64,000 nucleotides of DNA from KBS-96 sp963722585 (GTDB lineage Bacteria; Acidobacteriota; Terriglobia; Bryobacterales; Bryobacteraceae). Under the pieces are notes generated by a model. The model did no database searches. It was not told the origin of the DNA and saw only the letters and a program-made list of their open reading frames with translations. Made by a program: the position numbers and the translations under genes. This document shows, piece by piece, positions 62,745 to 64,000 of this stretch; position 1 is the stretch's first letter; the number at the start of each line of letters is the position of its first letter. The stretch lies in assembly GCA_963722585.1 (NCBI GenBank), contig CAVRNU010000007.1, forward strand, positions 206,285 through 270,284. The letters run 5' to 3'.

Positions 62745-63171
62745 TTTTGCGGAAAACCTTTATGAGGTGCGATCAATGTTTGCGTTGTCAGCCGTGCTTC
62801 GAAGATCAGCAATTTTCGGTCGTTAGAAGCAGGCACTCGCCGGCTTGTCCGAGTGAATGGTTTTGGTTTGCCGGTCATCCGCGACCGCCGTACCATGGAG
62901 GGGCTTGATAGGGGAGGATAGGCAACACAGGAATGCGACCCGAGTGCCGAATCAAGCCTGGAGTGGATGGCAGCCTTCCGGCCGCCTCCTGGACTGCCCG
63001 CCGCACCTTCTAAGAGACGGCGAAACGTTGCCTAAACAATGGGTCCACCTCAGGGGCGCTATATGGCCTTCAACTAATGTCATTTAGTTTGTGGGCCTGG
63101 CGTCGCCAATGACCAGGGCGCCTCTCACCGGCTACGCGATTTGCGTTGCGAAACCTCAACCGCTCTGCGAC
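62745..63171. other. Intergenic region, 427 bp
   Basis: Upstream of the epimerase gene and downstream of the DUF707 gene. No feature recognised; small ORFs here lack ribosome sites. Confidence 0.5.
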
Positions 63172-63948
63172 TCAATTCGAATCGAGCAATACTTCGTCGC
63201 GAGAATGATAAATTCGCGTTGTTCTGGGCGGATCGGTTCGGAATTGTGGTATGAACGCAAGTTCGGCGGCGCCTGCATTGCGGACTTCACTGTTTTGTCC
63301 GGGCGGCCGCGTGTGAATAACGGGTACGCAATCAAGGACGAAAGTGCGGAGCGGCCGCCGCAACTGCGCTTCGCTCAGCCTCATCGTGATTGCTTCGATT
63401 CCCCAGCCCGATTTCATGAAATTCATCGTGTGAATCGCGGGCAAGAAACCCCTCGTCAGAACTTCATAACTGAATCCGGGCATCATCACTTCAGCCATGT
63501 TCACGCGGTGACAGAATGCGCCTGGGACTTGCAGCGTACACGGCCAGGAATAGTTTGGATTTGCAATCGCGGGCTGGAAAATATCTGCTCGAACGATCTC
63601 AGCCATTCGGAAAAGATAATTGATCGACTCGGCTCCTCGCGGAAAGTGTATGTCATCATCTGGAAACATGATGTACTTGTATTTCGAAAGATCGTAACTT
63701 CGCTCAAACAAGACACCCTCTACGAATATTTTGCGGATCAGCTCTAATTTCATACCTTTGATCGCAATGAGCCGATCGGCACTTTTGGAAAAGCGGTCCT
63801 GAACTGTTTTGTCGCTTCCAAAGTAAATGACCCAAAGATCGAATTCCCGATAAGTGTTGGCGTACTCAGGGTGGAGTGACTTGTCGCCCGCCGGGACAAT
63901 CACCAGGTTGCGGCGTGTGGCGCTCTCGGATGTATTTTCCATGCTCAC
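63172..63948 (-). CDS. DUF707-type glycosyltransferase-like protein
   Basis: 258 residues; GTG 63948 or ATG 63942 as start. 'RRNLVIVPAGDKSLHPEY', 'FDLWVIYFGSD', then DDD at 97-99 ('MFPDDDIHF'), a metal-binding motif like those of GT-A enzymes, and 'WGIEAITMRL'. DUF707 proteins are found in plants and bacteria without proven activity. Last gene of the glycan cluster in the window. Confidence 0.8.
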   Translation of the reverse strand: MSMENTSESATRRNLVIVPAGDKSLHPEYANTYREFDLWVIYFGSDKTVQDRFSKSADRLIAIKGMKLELIRKIFVEGVLFERSYDLSKYKYIMFPDDDIHFPRGAESINYLFRMAEIVRADIFQPAIANPNYSWPCTLQVPGAFCHRVNMAEVMMPGFSYEVLTRGFLPAIHTMNFMKSGWGIEAITMRLSEAQLRRPLRTFVLDCVPVIHTRPPGQNSEVRNAGAAELAFIPQFRTDPPRTTRIYHSRDEVLLDSN

Positions 63949-63965
63949 ACTGATCTATCGGCGGC
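63946..63965 (-). promoter_or_regulatory. Shared start-region sequence, copy B
   Basis: Copy of the 20-mer described at 57931-57950 (GCCGATAGATCAGTGTGA core), again ending in the GTG start codon of a glycan gene. Confidence 0.5.
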
Positions 63966-64000
63966 AAGGGAGTGGAGCCTTAGCCCTGGAAACCTGACGG

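Noticed and set aside
62857..63747. Plus-strand ORFs at the right end
   Set aside because: Those past 63172 are opposite the DUF707 gene and the earlier ones lack start signals.
1..64000. tRNA, rRNA, riboswitch or CRISPR array
   Set aside because: None was recognised by reading; no regularly spaced identical repeats and no tRNA-like clover with TTCGA arm was noted. A covariance-model scan would be decisive.

Overview
The window looks like a piece of an Acidobacteriota chromosome, most like the Solibacter/Bryobacterales group. This is inferred from gene content, without any database search. Supporting signs are a large Oar-like TonB-dependent receptor with an N-terminal carboxypeptidase-regulatory-like domain, a winged-helix/TPR regulator, 'VWFA-related' and DUF1080 proteins, a CxxCH plus formylglycine-generating-enzyme-like fusion, many secreted proteins of unknown function, high GC, frequent TTG/GTG starts, and a family of GC-rich palindromic intergenic repeats.

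Layout. 0-4.6 kb: a CxxCH/FGE fusion cut by the left edge, a Tat-exported Gfo/Idh/MocA oxidoreductase, and unknown secreted or membrane proteins. 4.6-9.7 kb: a membrane protein with a 37-residue secreted peptide gene upstream, then smc. 9.8-13.2 kb: a DUF3011 protein and lutABC (lactate oxidation) with overlapping cistrons. 13.2-17.4 kb: a decayed gene between two inverted repeat copies, then glmM, a DUF1080 protein, a small membrane protein and an HTTM protein in one overlapping operon. 17.5-24.6 kb: a frameshifted secreted protein, a STAS protein, aguB/aguA (agmatine to putrescine), an HpnB-like glycosyltransferase and an unknown secreted protein. 24.6-35.9 kb: the TonB-dependent receptor, a GT14-like enzyme, a PQQ-like propeller protein, a zinc dehydrogenase, the winged-helix/TPR regulator, and an ECF sigma/anti-sigma/Spy-like operon. 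35.9-45.1 kb: M1 peptidase with FUSC exporter, AraC regulator, hicBA, rsmD and recG.

45.1-52.7 kb is accessory DNA. The first 0.5 kb of recG is present twice as a direct repeat (531 bp, three differences seen). Between the copies lie 7.1 kb holding a phosphoribosyltransferase-like gene, a frameshifted small gene, a membrane-protein gene split by an IS21-family element, a HEPN-like TIGR02391-type gene and an ORF cut off by the repeat. The IS21 element has a third, translationally coupled cistron. Beyond the second recG copy is what was probably the original upstream neighbourhood: a sortase, a VWA protein and an LPKTG-tailed protein.

56-64 kb is a surface-glycan cluster: a SPINDLY/OGT-like GT41, a glycosyltransferase-methyltransferase fusion, a GT43-like protein resembling animal glucuronyltransferases, UDP-galactopyranose mutase, a sugar-nucleotide epimerase and a DUF707 protein. 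Two genes in it share the same roughly 20-nt sequence around their GTG starts.
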